Shown: positions 1-8,666, numbered from the stretch's first letter. The stretch is 34,220 bases of DNA from Lachnospiraceae bacterium (GCA_015057085.1 SVFB01000047.1:1-34220); one strand, 5' to 3'. A program made the numbers and translations. The notes: generated from the letters alone by a model not told the origin.

Positions 1-626
1 GGCATAATATATTCTGCTTCTGAGGTTACGATATATACCAGCTGCATATGATACATATTTGCATAGGTAAAACGAATCTGTTCAATCTGCCCTTCCAATG
101 TTGCTTCAGAAATCAGTTTTTCGAGTGAATCATAGGTAATTGTATCACTTGGAGTTTCGTTATATAATCTTAATTCCGCAAAAACCAGTGTTCCATTTTC
201 CGGGATTAGCGCCAAAGATGCCGGGGTTCCGTCCTCCATTTCACACGGGATTTTGACACTATAATCTTCTCCCATCAAGCTTTGAAAATTCGACGTCTCT
301 TTATACTTAGTGATAATCTGATTTGCCAAATCATATTCAATATAGGCATTTTGGGTATCAACATTTTTTATTCTCGTATGAGCTTCATCAACATCATTTA
401 CAAACGTTGATTCCCCTTCGTTTTGACTCTTCACTTCATTTTCGACTATTTTTTCGAACTCAGCTTCTGATAATCCTGTCACTTCTTCAATCGTGTCATA
501 CGGAAGTTCTTCTGCTTTGATAGAATCGTCTCCCATAAATACAGTCAATAGAGCTATCATCATAAATAATAGCAGATCCTTGCATCGACACTTACTTCTT
601 TTCCATGTTAAACACCGTTCCATCAT
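1..626 (-). CDS. Exported protein of unknown function (3' end outside window)
   Basis: The minus-strand frame is open from 626 to the left edge, giving at least 208 codons with no stop. Two adjacent ATG codons at 626 and 623 follow a GGGGGAAGG ribosome binding site. The N-terminus looks like a signal peptide or anchor: a basic, cysteine-containing stretch (residues 1–16), a hydrophobic core LLLFMMIALLTVF, then a charged mature part with a possible cleavage after IKA. The mature part is acidic and rich in Glu, Asp, Thr and Tyr. I recognise no family. The start lies inside the protease gene to the right, overlapping it by 35 bp, so the two are almost certainly translated from one mRNA. This suggests a functional partner such as an inhibitor, chaperone or substrate, but that is inference. 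Confidence 0.72.
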   Translation of the reverse strand, partial: MMERCLTWKRSKCRCKDLLLFMMIALLTVFMGDDSIKAEELPYDTIEEVTGLSEAEFEKIVENEVKSQNEGESTFVNDVDEAHTRIKNVDTQNAYIEYDLANQIITKYKETSNFQSLMGEDYSVKIPCEMEDGTPASLALIPENGTLVFAELRLYNETPSDTITYDSLEKLISEATLEGQIEQIRFTYANMYHMQLVYIVTSEAEYIM

Positions 627-1200
627 ATCGCCTTCCCCCATATCCATTAACCAGCTGACTGTATGGCAATTTTCTTTCGTCTCCACCATCCCAAGGATCA
701 TAAATCCATAAATATTTTACATTGTTTTTTTCATAATAACCGTGACAAGTAATTGCATGTCCACCTGTTCTTTCATTTCCATCATAATAGCCCCCAAATA
801 ATACGATTACATTACTGTAATCCTGTATTTCTCTTTTTAAAAAAGAGTATGGCTTTGCATCTGTTGTCGAAAGTTTTGTGCATGCATAATCTTCTTTGTT
901 CTCACTAATATATTCTGCAGCCTTAACTGTATCCGAAAGCGAGCCTCCTACATTTGGATACTTATTGAAAATACTACCTTTAATCTTTCGAACTGCATCC
1001 TTCTGATGTCTAGATATTTTCATTTCCCATTGAACAGCATTTTCTGCTGATGCAGCCCAGCACCACATAGATTTTTCTTGTGGAACCTTATCATACGAAA
1101 AATAACTTCCTGTAACAGCGCTGATATCTGTTGCTCCGCTCCCCAATACAAACAAAAACACAAACAAACACAATAATTTTTTCAATCTTTTTTCAAACAT
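592..1200 (-). CDS. Secreted papain-like (C39/C70-type) cysteine protease
   Basis: 202 aa starting at the ATG at 1200, which follows AAAGGAGGTGTAAG; a longer TTG-started version would begin inside the -10 box and is unlikely. Residues 1–28 form a signal peptide (KRLKK then LLCLFVFLFVLG). The mature protein has the papain-fold layout of bacterial C39-like/C70 peptidases: Gln41 for the oxyanion hole, Cys47 in MWCWAA, His148 in GGHAI and Asp168 in IYDPWDG. It is short, with no recognisable long propeptide or binding module, so it is probably a small exported endopeptidase. The downstream overlapping gene encodes another exported protein, reminiscent of protease/inhibitor pairs. The substrate is unknown. 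The clan assignment is fairly safe; the exact MEROPS family is not. Confidence 0.85.
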   Translation of the reverse strand: MFEKRLKKLLCLFVFLFVLGSGATDISAVTGSYFSYDKVPQEKSMWCWAASAENAVQWEMKISRHQKDAVRKIKGSIFNKYPNVGGSLSDTVKAAEYISENKEDYACTKLSTTDAKPYSFLKREIQDYSNVIVLFGGYYDGNERTGGHAITCHGYYEKNNVKYLWIYDPWDGGDERKLPYSQLVNGYGGRRYDGTVFNMEKK

Positions 1201-1218
1201 CTTACACCTCCTTTGTTT

Positions 1219-1247
1219 ATTATACAATTCACAATATCTTTTGTCAA
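1219..1247 (-). promoter_or_regulatory. Sigma-A-type promoter of the cysteine protease gene
   Basis: On the minus strand TTGACA (1247–1242) and TATAAT (1224–1219) are separated by exactly 17 bp. The -10 box lies about 20 bp upstream of the start codon, so the leader is very short and consists mainly of the ribosome binding site. Confidence 0.8.
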
Positions 1248-1302
1248 TTTTACTATTTTTATTGCATTTATATTGTTTTATTTGTTGAAATTAACAATTT
1301 TG

Positions 1303-1420
1303 ACCGGGTAGGGAAATTTATCTCCCCTCTCACACCACCGTACATGCCGTTCAGCGTACGGCGGTTCAACATAACTTCAAAGCATAACTCCCCTTGTGGA
1401 CTTTCACCACAGACTGACGA
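1303..1420 (-). mobile_element. Probable relic of a group II intron (3' domains V/VI next to a 5'-type motif)
   Basis: On the minus strand, 1367–1327 reads GAACCGCCGTACGC, a short loop, then GCATGTACGGTGGTGTGAG. This is the hairpin and sequence style of bacterial group II intron domain V. It is followed by a GGGGAGATAAATTTCCCT hairpin (about 1327–1311) in the place of domain VI. Just upstream (1420–1393) is the hairpin TGTGGTGAAAGTCCACA, a GGTGAAAGTCC motif I associate with the 5' part of such introns. No reverse transcriptase lies between them, so this would be a deletion derivative. The identification rests on recalled consensus, not on a covariance search. Confidence 0.5.
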
Positions 1421-1438
1421 TATATTCCCGTCATACAC

Positions 1439-1467
1439 AAAAAGGCCGGTCGCAATTGCGATCGGCC
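1439..1467 (-). terminator. Intrinsic terminator of the pheB–hom operon
   Basis: Minus-strand hairpin GGCCGATCGC-AATT-GCGACCGGCC (1467–1444, one G–T pair) followed by TTTTT (1443–1439). It sits 28 bp after the hom stop codon. Confidence 0.85.
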
Positions 1468-1495
1468 CTTTGATTCTTTATTGATTTGTATAAAA

Positions 1496-2689
1496 CTATC
1501 CAAGACGAATACGATTTACAACTTGAAGATGCTCTGCTGCTGCTTCAAAATCTGCTTCTGTGATTGGTCCGACGGTAAATGCGACTTCACCTTCTACTAA
1601 GGATGGCACTTCGTCGATGGTTCCAAATGCGCGCTTGGCATCTTCCAAAGAAGAAGTTGTGCGCACGAAGAAGCAACTCTTGCTGTCCTTGTAATCCACA
1701 AGCTGCATCTTTTCTTCGCTCCAATCGATGAAGATATTGGTGTGCTGATGCTTTACCATATCTACCACATCTGCTACCACTGCGCTGGCGGTTGGAAGCT
1801 TGCCTGCGCCACTTCCGTAGAACATTGCATCGCCAAGCACATTTCCGTGTATGAAGATGCCGTTGAAGACACCATTTACGCCGGAAAGCGGATGCTCTGC
1901 CGGAAGCATGAATGGAGCAACCATTGCAGAGAAGCTTGATCCAACTTTCTTGCTGGAAGCCAAAAGCTTGATGCTACGATTCATAGATTTTGCATAAGCA
2001 ATATCGGTTGGTGTAATCTTTGTGATTCCTTCACAATGAATATCTTCAAAATCTACTTGCTTTCCGCATACCATGGAGGTGAGGATTGCAATCTTTCGGC
2101 ATGGATCATGACCTTCGATATCTGCTGTCGGATCTTTTTCTGCATATCCTTTATTCTGTGCATCCTTTAAAACTGCATCGAATTCTGCGCCTTCTTCAGT
2201 CATCTTGGTCATCATATAATTCGTTGTTCCGTTTAAAATTCCGGTGATTTCTTCGATTTCATCTGCTGTTAAGCACTTGTTTAACGGACGAATGATTGGA
2301 ATTCCGCCACCTACGGAAGCTTCAAACTGGAAGTTCACATTGTGCTCTCTGGCAATCTTGATCAGCTCAGCGCCCTTTGCGGCAACCAGATTCTTGTTTG
2401 AAGTTGCGACCTGCTTTCCGGCTTCAAGCATTGCTTTTACAAAGGTATATGCCGGTTCTACGCCGCCCATGGTTTCTACAACCACACCGACTTCCGGATC
2501 GTTTACGATGGTCTGATAATCATGGATAACATATTTCTCCATCGGATCGCCCGGGAAATCTCTCAGATCAAGAATGTATTTCACAGACACTTCTTCGCCT
2601 GCGGTACGCGCAATCTTGTCACGATTGATTTTTAAAACATCTACTACACCGGAACCAATGGTTCCATAACCCATTACTGCGATTTTCAT
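1496..2689 (-). CDS. hom: Homoserine dehydrogenase
   Basis: 397 aa. It reduces aspartate semialdehyde to homoserine with NAD(P)H, the branch point to threonine and methionine, in the cytosol. The N-terminal Rossmann motif is GYGTIGSG (residues 7–14). The catalytic domain carries the family stretches GGIPIIRPL, ILNGTTNYM and KDAQNKGYAEKDPTADIEGHD, with the expected acidic and lysine residues. The C-terminus is short and similar in length to family members with a reduced ACT region, so feedback control could involve the ACT protein encoded just upstream. An AGGGAG ribosome binding site overlaps the stop of the upstream pheB-like gene (gap 5 bp), so the two are cotranscribed and probably translationally coupled. 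Confidence 0.95.
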   Translation of the reverse strand: MKIAVMGYGTIGSGVVDVLKINRDKIARTAGEEVSVKYILDLRDFPGDPMEKYVIHDYQTIVNDPEVGVVVETMGGVEPAYTFVKAMLEAGKQVATSNKNLVAAKGAELIKIAREHNVNFQFEASVGGGIPIIRPLNKCLTADEIEEITGILNGTTNYMMTKMTEEGAEFDAVLKDAQNKGYAEKDPTADIEGHDPCRKIAILTSMVCGKQVDFEDIHCEGITKITPTDIAYAKSMNRSIKLLASSKKVGSSFSAMVAPFMLPAEHPLSGVNGVFNGIFIHGNVLGDAMFYGSGAGKLPTASAVVADVVDMVKHQHTNIFIDWSEEKMQLVDYKDSKSCFFVRTTSSLEDAKRAFGTIDEVPSLVEGEVAFTVGPITEADFEAAAEHLQVVNRIRLG

Positions 2690-2694
2690 GTGAT

Positions 2695-3219
2695 TTACTC
2701 CCTAGCTAAAATTTTTACATAATGGATTCCGCTTAGTTCTTCGATCTCGCCCGCGAGATGGTCCGGATCTACGGAGTCCTGGTTCATATCAAGTGAGAGG
2801 ATAACGGAAGCGATTCCGCGCACCGGTACAGACTGCTGAATCGTAAGAATGTTGACGTTCGAGTCACTGATGGTCTTTAACACATTAGAAAGCATCCCCC
2901 GTTCATCATCCATCTGAATTACAAGGTTTACGGTACGTCCTCTTGAATTTTCGTGGAACAAAGAGATATCGTCCTTATATTTATAGTAAGAACTTCTGCT
3001 GATGCCAACTGATTCCGCCGCATCCTGCACAGAGTCTACCTTTCCTGATTCCAGTAGGCGATTTGCTTCCGCCACCTTAATCAAAACTTCCGGAACTGCA
3101 TGCTCTCTGACCAAATACAAATTTTCTTTTGTCTTTCCGTCGCTTACATTTGTCCTCATGTGGAATACTTTATCATAGTTAATCCGCTCTATCAAGTGGA
3201 AATAATTAACTAGATTCAT
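2695..3219 (-). CDS. pheB: ACT domain protein, PheB/UPF0735 family
   Basis: 174 aa as drawn from the ATG at 3219. The C-terminal half is an ACT domain (VNLVIQMDDERGMLSNVLKTI, then VNILTIQQ), a fold that binds amino acids and regulates their biosynthetic enzymes. The middle part (VQDAAESVGISRSSYYKYKD) is helix-turn-helix-like, as in UPF0735/PheB proteins. Family members usually begin close to the LYLVREHAVPEVL segment, so the internal ATG at 3159 (154 aa) is an alternative start. The first ATG has AAGGGGG directly against it, which is tight spacing, and neither start has an ideal site. It is the first gene of a two-gene operon with hom, suggesting a role in amino-acid-responsive control of the aspartate pathway. 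Confidence 0.88.
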   Translation of the reverse strand: MNLVNYFHLIERINYDKVFHMRTNVSDGKTKENLYLVREHAVPEVLIKVAEANRLLESGKVDSVQDAAESVGISRSSYYKYKDDISLFHENSRGRTVNLVIQMDDERGMLSNVLKTISDSNVNILTIQQSVPVRGIASVILSLDMNQDSVDPDHLAGEIEELSGIHYVKILARE

Positions 3220-3266
3220 CCCCCTTTTTCTATTTTGGTTGTGAAACTTTTAAAGTCTTTACGCAT

Positions 3267-3299
3267 AAAATTCCGGCCATCGGATTCGATTGCCGGAAT
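3267..3299 (-). terminator. Terminator after prfB
   Basis: Minus-strand hairpin ATTCCGGC (3299–3292) with GCCGGAAT (3277–3270) and a 14-nt loop, followed by a short TTTT. It lies 7 bp after the prfB stop codon; the short T-run makes it a weak to moderate terminator. Confidence 0.65.
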
Positions 3300-3305
3300 C
3301 TATGA

Positions 3306-4446
3306 TTAGTCTTCGTCGCTTCCGCCGAGTCCTTCCGGACATCCAAGAGAAAGCCATTTTAAATATCCGTTGATAAACGGATCGATATCCCCGTCCATAA
3401 CTGCGTCTACATTACCACTTTCCACGCCTGTTCTGCGGTCTTTTACCATAGTATACGGTTGCATGACATAGGAACGAATCTGGTTGCCCCAGCCAATTTC
3501 TGTCACCTCGCCGCGGATACCTGCTGCCTTTGCAGCTTGTTCCTCTTGTTTTAAAAGATAAAGCTTTGCTTTCAACATCTGCATCGCCTTGTCCTTGTTC
3601 ATGTGCTGCGAACGCTCATTTTGACAGGTTACTACGATTCCTGTTGGGAAGTGGGTGATACGGATAGCAGAAGATGTCTTATTGATATGCTGTCCGCCGG
3701 CTCCGCTGGATCGATAGGTATCAATTCTGATATCTTCGTCCTTTACTTCGATATCAATATTGTCCTCGATATCCGGCATCACATCGCAGGATACGAAGGA
3801 GGTTTGGCGCTTGCCGTTGGCATTGAAAGGTGAAATACGCACCAGTCGATGCACACCTTTTTCGGATTTCAGATAGCCATAGGCATTTTCGCCATTAACC
3901 TGAAAGGTGATGGATTTGATACCGGCTTCATCTCCGTCCAGAGAATCCAGCACTTCCATCGTAAAGCCCTTCTTGTCGCACCATCTTGAATACATACGAA
4001 ACAGCATCTGTGCCCAGTCGCATGATTCAGTTCCACCGGCTCCCGCATGAAGAGATACAATGGCATCATTGCGATCGTATTCTCCGGAGAGCAAAGTTTT
4101 CATATGAATGGCTTCATAGGTCTGTTTAAAATCTTCGAGCATTTCAGCAATTTCCGGAATTAAATCCGGATCGTTTTCCTCGTAGCCCATTTCGATCATG
4201 GTCTCGATGTCGCTATAGCCTTCCTCTAACTTTTGATAGGTGGCCATATCGTCTTTCATGCCCTTTAATTCTTTCATCTTTTCCTGAGATTTTTCAGGAT
4301 CATTCCAGAAATCCGGCGCTTCCATTTCGCGCTCTAATTCCTGAATCTTTTGCTCCTTATTCAGGAGGTCAAAGTGAATCCCTCACTTCCTGTAGTGGAC
4401 TTTTATAGGTTTGAAGTTCTGACTTGAATGCATCAAGTTCTACCAC
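3306..4446 (-). CDS. prfB: Peptide chain release factor 2, expressed through a programmed +1 frameshift
   Basis: RF2 recognises UGA and UAA and triggers peptide release at the ribosome. The full product is encoded by 4446–4372 joined to 4370–3306 on the minus strand, about 379 aa. Translation starts at GTG 4446 (site GAGGTGA, 4 nt away), reads 25 codons to CTT, meets an in-frame TGA (4371–4369), and continues in the +1 frame at GAC. The second frame contains the RF2 codon-recognition motif SPF (in VRISPFNANGKRQ) and the catalytic GGQ (in SSGAGGQHINK). A gene called only from the downstream ATG at 4325 would lack about 40 residues. The gap to the S41 protease gene upstream is 33 bp, so it is the last gene of the ftsEX–protease–prfB cluster. 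Confidence 0.95.
4368..4385 (-). other. RF2 programmed +1 frameshift site
   Basis: Minus strand reads AGG GAT TCA CTT TGA C. It has the slippery CTT, the UGA read by RF2 itself, a C after the stop, and an AGG-based anti-SD element at the same codon distance as in the classic bacterial site. This is the standard autoregulatory switch: low RF2 favours frameshifting and more RF2. Confidence 0.93.
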
Positions 4447-4479
4447 AGAATCACCTCTTTCTTGTGGCTTTCATAAGCC

Positions 4480-5856
4480 TTATTTTGTTTCTTTGATGTA
4501 ATTTGAAGCATCATCCGCAGTTGCTTTGCCGGTGATGTAATCAAAGGCATACATCAATTGATTATCCAGGCTCTGTTCATAGGTTGCGCCCTCTTCTCCC
4601 TGGAATTGGTATTCCAATTCGATATCAGGATCAATTCCTACGCCGTGGATAAAGTTGCCATTTGGCGTATAATAATTTGCTGTTGTAATCTTTAGGCCAT
4701 CTGAGTCTGATAACTGGAATATGGACTGTACTATGCCTTTTCCGAAGCTAGTGGTTCCGATTAAGGTTCCGTATTCGTAATCCTTAATGGCACCTGCAAA
4801 AATTTCGGAAGCGCTGGCGCTATTTCCGTTAATCAAAACTGCCATCGGATAATCAATGCAGTTTGCATCCGATGAATAGGTTGTCTGATTTCCGTACTTA
4901 TCCTCTGTGTAAACCACGGTTCCCTTTGGAAGAATCACATCCAAAATGTTGACAACACTGTCGAGCAAGCCACCCGGATTGTCTCTTAAATCCACAATCA
5001 GCTTTTCCATGCCCTGCTGCTCTAATTCATTTAAAGCAAGCTCAAACTGTTCATCGGTATCGGTCTGGAACTGGGTAATCTGAATATACCCTACATTCTC
5101 GTCCATCATATTGTATTCAATGCTAGGTAGCACAATGTTCTTGCGCTCCACATCCACTGTAAATGTTTCATCCGTAGAAGAACGATAAATCTTTAAGGTT
5201 ACAGTGGTTCCTTCTTCGCCTCTGATATTGCTGACCAAATCTGATAATTCCACAGTCGTGGCTTCCACATCATCCGCATATAAAATCTGATCACCGGCCA
5301 ACAATCCTGCTTCTTCTGCCGGAGTTCCTTCGTATACCTTCGTGATGGTTACAACATTGGTACTGCTGTCCTGTGAAAGACCGGCGCCGATTCCGGCATA
5401 AGAACCGGTATTGCTTACCATGAAGTCTTCATATTCTTCTGCGTTATAATAAACAGAATATTTATCACCCAATGCTTCGACCAAACCGTGAATCAAACCA
5501 TCCTGCAAGGTTTCGTCATCGTATTCTCCGGTGAAATATAAATCGATATAACTGGTTACTTCAGCAATCTTTTGTGCCACGTCCTCATCTAAGATGCGGC
5601 TTTCGCTTACGCTTGCCACTTCGGTCACACCGCCGAATACCAGATAATCGCCGGTCACCATGTGAAAAATAGCTGAGCCTAGCAAAAGTACGGCAACCGA
5701 AAATAAAATTCCAATTAAAATACCGCTCCATACGCTGCCGAAAAATTTATGCTTCTTTTTAGGTTTTTTCGGAGCTGTTTCCGGAAAAATCTCTTCAACT
5801 CCGATTTCTAACTGTTCCAGTTCATTCTCATTCGGCTCATTTAAATTTCCATCCAT
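4480..5856 (-). CDS. S41 family C-terminal processing protease (CtpA/CtpB type) with PDZ domain
   Basis: 458 aa. A cytosolic N-terminal tail of about 38 acidic/basic residues is followed by one membrane segment (WSGILIGILFSVAVLLLGSA), so the protease domain is outside the cell. A PDZ domain begins near IGAGLSQD and includes TPAEEAGLLAGDQIL. The catalytic part has the S41 core VDLRDNPGG, Ser in NGNSASASEIF and the general-base Lys in GTTSFGKGIVQ. Such proteases trim cell-wall enzymes or regulatory proteins. The gene follows ftsX by 14 bp and precedes prfB, the position it often has next to ftsEX in Clostridia, which suggests work on wall-associated proteins during growth or division. Confidence 0.93.
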   Translation of the reverse strand: MDGNLNEPNENELEQLEIGVEEIFPETAPKKPKKKHKFFGSVWSGILIGILFSVAVLLLGSAIFHMVTGDYLVFGGVTEVASVSESRILDEDVAQKIAEVTSYIDLYFTGEYDDETLQDGLIHGLVEALGDKYSVYYNAEEYEDFMVSNTGSYAGIGAGLSQDSSTNVVTITKVYEGTPAEEAGLLAGDQILYADDVEATTVELSDLVSNIRGEEGTTVTLKIYRSSTDETFTVDVERKNIVLPSIEYNMMDENVGYIQITQFQTDTDEQFELALNELEQQGMEKLIVDLRDNPGGLLDSVVNILDVILPKGTVVYTEDKYGNQTTYSSDANCIDYPMAVLINGNSASASEIFAGAIKDYEYGTLIGTTSFGKGIVQSIFQLSDSDGLKITTANYYTPNGNFIHGVGIDPDIELEYQFQGEEGATYEQSLDNQLMYAFDYITGKATADDASNYIKETK

Positions 5857-5870
5857 TATTTGTCACTTCC

Positions 5871-6779
5871 TTATACTCTTAAGTGCTTGCGCACGGTAAA
5901 TACACTTCCGAAGAATCCGATGCCCACACCCAAAAGAAGGGAAAATGGAATCAATCCACCGAAGATTTCGCCGGTGCCGATAAAGTTTAACATGTTTCCG
6001 ATAAAATTAAATTTGTTTGCGATATAAACCACAATCCAATCATAAAGGAAAAACAAAAGCAAAAGCGGAATTGCTGCACCAATTAAACCGATGAGCATAC
6101 CTTCCACTACGAACGGTGCACGAACCAGATAATCTGTCGCACCGATCAGTTTCATAATTGCAATTTCTTCTTTACGTACGGAAATACCTACCGTAACCGT
6201 GTTGCTAATCAAGAAAATGGATACCAGCAACAGGATTCCGATGATTGCCACCGAAATCAGGGTAACCAGACGGTTAAAGTCGGATAAGGTATTTGCCACC
6301 TGCTCTGATTCATTTACGCTACGCACGCCGTCTAAAGTCTTAATGTATGTAACCAGGGCATCCTGAAGAGATACGTCGCTTAAATAAATCTCGTAGTGCA
6401 TGGAATTCGCCACAGGATTATCTCCCTCAAATGCCGAAATCAATTCCTCTCTGCCTTCGAAATAGTTTTCTTTTACATATTCCCAGGCATCATCTGCTGA
6501 TACATATTGAATCTTAGACACTTCCGGTCGCTTCTGAATCTGCTTTCCGATTTCTTCGATTTGAGAGGTCTCAATATCCTCGTCAAAGAATACGGATACT
6601 GCTACGCCTTCCTCTGCATCGCGAAGCATGGAATTAAAGTTCTGCACGATGATATAGAACAGGCCAAACATAAAAATACAGGCAGCCATTGTCGCAACGG
6701 ATGCCAATGAAAACATTTTATTTCTGAAAATATTGCGCACACCTTGCTTGAAGGTGAACCAAAATGTACTAAGCCTCAT
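5871..6779 (-). CDS. ftsX: Cell division ABC-type permease FtsX
   Basis: 302 aa from the ATG at 6779, preceded by AGGTG six bases upstream; longer readings into ftsE would add residues not typical of FtsX. The protein opens with FTFKQGVRNIFRNKMFSLASV, then a first membrane helix, a large extracellular loop (about residues 50–165) of the kind that contacts wall hydrolases or their activators, and three more helices, the last near the C-terminus. FtsX signals ATP hydrolysis by FtsE across the membrane to activate peptidoglycan hydrolases. The start overlaps the ftsE end by 11 bp, indicating translational coupling. No PcsB/EnvC-like partner gene is adjacent; the nearby NlpC/P60 proteins are candidate clients. 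Confidence 0.95.
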   Translation of the reverse strand: MRLSTFWFTFKQGVRNIFRNKMFSLASVATMAACIFMFGLFYIIVQNFNSMLRDAEEGVAVSVFFDEDIETSQIEEIGKQIQKRPEVSKIQYVSADDAWEYVKENYFEGREELISAFEGDNPVANSMHYEIYLSDVSLQDALVTYIKTLDGVRSVNESEQVANTLSDFNRLVTLISVAIIGILLLVSIFLISNTVTVGISVRKEEIAIMKLIGATDYLVRAPFVVEGMLIGLIGAAIPLLLLFFLYDWIVVYIANKFNFIGNMLNFIGTGEIFGGLIPFSLLLGVGIGFFGSVFTVRKHLRV

Positions 6780-7452
6780 CTCCATCACCTGTGCGGCTGT
6801 CTGAGACAACCGTTCCTCTCTTAATGGTAATGACACGCTTTTTCATCACTTTGACAATCTCTAGGTTGTGGGTTACTACCACAACTGTGGTTCCGCGATT
6901 GTTAATTTCCTCTAGAAGCTTCATGATTTCCCATGTATTATTGTTGTCCAAATTTCCTGTCGGCTCGTCTGCCAAAAGGATTTCCGGCTCATTGATTAAT
7001 GCTCTGGCAATGGCAACACGCTGCTGCTCTCCACCGGACATCTGATTCGGGAAAGATTTGTATTTTGCCGCAAGACCTACCATGGACAGCATCTGCGGCA
7101 CACGCTTTTTGATATGTTTGTTTGATTCGCCGATTACTTTCTGTGCAAATGCGATGTTGTCGTAAACATTTCTGTCCTTTAACAAACGATAATCCTGAAA
7201 AACCACACCAATTTTTCTGCGGAATTTCGGGATTTGTCGTCTACGTATTTTGTTTAGAGCGCGACCGTTTACCGTGATGGTTCCTTCGGTCGGCTCTAAT
7301 TCCTTTAACAATAGTTTGATCAAGGTAGATTTACCTGATCCACTGTCACCAACGATAAAGACGAATTCGCCTTTATCGATGTGCAGGCTTACATCATTCA
7401 GCGCCGGAATTCCGGCTGTATAAGCTTTACTTACATGTTCAAGAGTGATCAA
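6769..7452 (-). CDS. ftsE: Cell division ATP-binding protein FtsE
   Basis: 227 aa. Walker A GDSGSGKST (near residue 35), Q-loop VVFQDYRLL, signature MSGGEQQRVAIARAL, Walker B ILLADEPTGNLD and switch His in VTHN are all present. FtsE powers FtsX to control septal or lateral wall hydrolases. The gene lies 10 bp after the CdaR-like regulator, with a possible AGGAGAATTG site, and overlaps ftsX, so it is within one operon. Confidence 0.96.
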   Translation of the reverse strand: MITLEHVSKAYTAGIPALNDVSLHIDKGEFVFIVGDSGSGKSTLIKLLLKELEPTEGTITVNGRALNKIRRRQIPKFRRKIGVVFQDYRLLKDRNVYDNIAFAQKVIGESNKHIKKRVPQMLSMVGLAAKYKSFPNQMSGGEQQRVAIARALINEPEILLADEPTGNLDNNNTWEIMKLLEEINNRGTTVVVVTHNLEIVKVMKKRVITIKRGTVVSDSRTGDGDEA

Positions 7453-7462
7453 AACAATTCTC

Positions 7463-8548
7463 CTAATAATCTAATGTTTCCATGTATTTCATATATTTCA
7501 CTACCATGAGCGCAATCTTGAATGTGATTGCATCTTCGAACACGCGTAGATCAAGGCCTGTGCTCTTCTGAAGCTTATCCAGACGATATACCAAGGTATT
7601 TCTATGGATATACAACTGGCGCGAGGTCTCTGATACATTTAAGCTGTTTTCAAAGAATTTGTTGATGGTAGTCAACATTTCTTCATCAAACTCATCCGGT
7701 GACTTTCCGTCAAAGATTTCGCTGATGAACATTTTGCAGAGCGGAATCGGGAGCTGATAAATCAAACGTCCGATACCCAACTCGGAATATGGAATAATAT
7801 CCTGTTCTTCAAAGAAGATTTTGCCCACATCAAGTGCCATTCTAGCCTCTTTGTATGAACGAGATACGTCCTTTAACTCATTTACAATGGTACCGAAGGA
7901 TACGTGCGCATGTGTCTTCGCATCACCTTTGAACAGTCCCATAATGCTTTCTGCGGTCTTAACCAATTCTGTCTGGCCTTCGTTCTCCGCAACTTCTTTT
8001 ACCACGATTACATTCTTCTCATCTACTGCAGTTACAAAATCTTTCTGCTTGCCGGTGAAAAGTCCGCGGATGCGCTCGAGTTCATTGTCTTCTCTGTCAT
8101 GGTTTGTCTCTACGATATAAACCACACGCTTTTGCTCGATATCAATGTGTAATTTCTTGGCACGGTTATAAATATCAACCAAAAGGAGATTATCCAACAA
8201 GAGGTTCTTAATAAAGTTATCCTTGTCGAAACGCTCCTTATATGCCACCAAAAGATTCTGAATCTGGAAAGCAGCAATGCGGCCAATCATAGCGTCGTTT
8301 GTATCTCCGATTGCAAGGATGATATATTCCACTTGATGTTCATCATACACCTTAAGGAACTGGCATCCATTTACCACCTGTGAATCTGCTTGGGATGATG
8401 CAAAGGCCTTAACCGTTTCTGCATATTTGTCGGCATCTGTCGTAGTGGATGCCATTACCTTTCCATCCGGATCTGTCACACAAAGATCCGTCTTTGAGAT
8501 GTTCTTTAACCCATCAATCGTATTTTGAAGTATCTGATTGGAAATCAT
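7463..8548 (-). CDS. CdaR/PucR-family transcriptional regulator
   Basis: 361 aa. Residues 1–130 resemble the sugar-diacid recognition domain (ILQNTIDGLKNISKTDLCVTDPDGKV). The middle is a degenerate GGDEF-like region. The C-terminus is a PucR/CdaR helix-turn-helix (SLNVSETSRQLYIHRNTLVYRLDKLQ, then a DAITFKIALMV helix). The start has AAGGAGAAGGG upstream. It lies 10 bp upstream of ftsE and reads the same way, so it is probably cotranscribed with ftsEX, which is unusual for a metabolic regulator; its ligand and targets are unknown. A TTTGCATTTTGCAT repeat in the leader (around 8573–8586) is a possible binding site, but this is weak. Confidence 0.88.
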   Translation of the reverse strand: MISNQILQNTIDGLKNISKTDLCVTDPDGKVMASTTTDADKYAETVKAFASSQADSQVVNGCQFLKVYDEHQVEYIILAIGDTNDAMIGRIAAFQIQNLLVAYKERFDKDNFIKNLLLDNLLLVDIYNRAKKLHIDIEQKRVVYIVETNHDREDNELERIRGLFTGKQKDFVTAVDEKNVIVVKEVAENEGQTELVKTAESIMGLFKGDAKTHAHVSFGTIVNELKDVSRSYKEARMALDVGKIFFEEQDIIPYSELGIGRLIYQLPIPLCKMFISEIFDGKSPDEFDEEMLTTINKFFENSLNVSETSRQLYIHRNTLVYRLDKLQKSTGLDLRVFEDAITFKIALMVVKYMKYMETLDY

Positions 8549-8620
8549 GTGTCCCTTCTCCTTCTATGCTGATATTTGCATTTTGCATAAATACCTTTAC
8601 TCATTTTAATGCAAAAACAC

Positions 8621-8666
8621 AAAAAAAGGAAGAGGGAATGTACATTTTTCACGCAAATCCTCTTCC
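8621..8666 (-). terminator. Terminator of the tagA-like–yitT unit
   Basis: Minus-strand stem GGAAGAGG (8666–8659) with CCTCTTCC (8635–8628), a loop of about 23 nt, then seven T residues (8627–8621). It separates yitT from the downstream cdaR–ftsEX unit. Confidence 0.85.

Noticed and set aside
3220-3266. Riboswitch or T-box before the pheB–hom operon
   Set aside because: The gap is under 50 bp once the prfB terminator is removed, too short for such a leader, and no conserved motif is visible.
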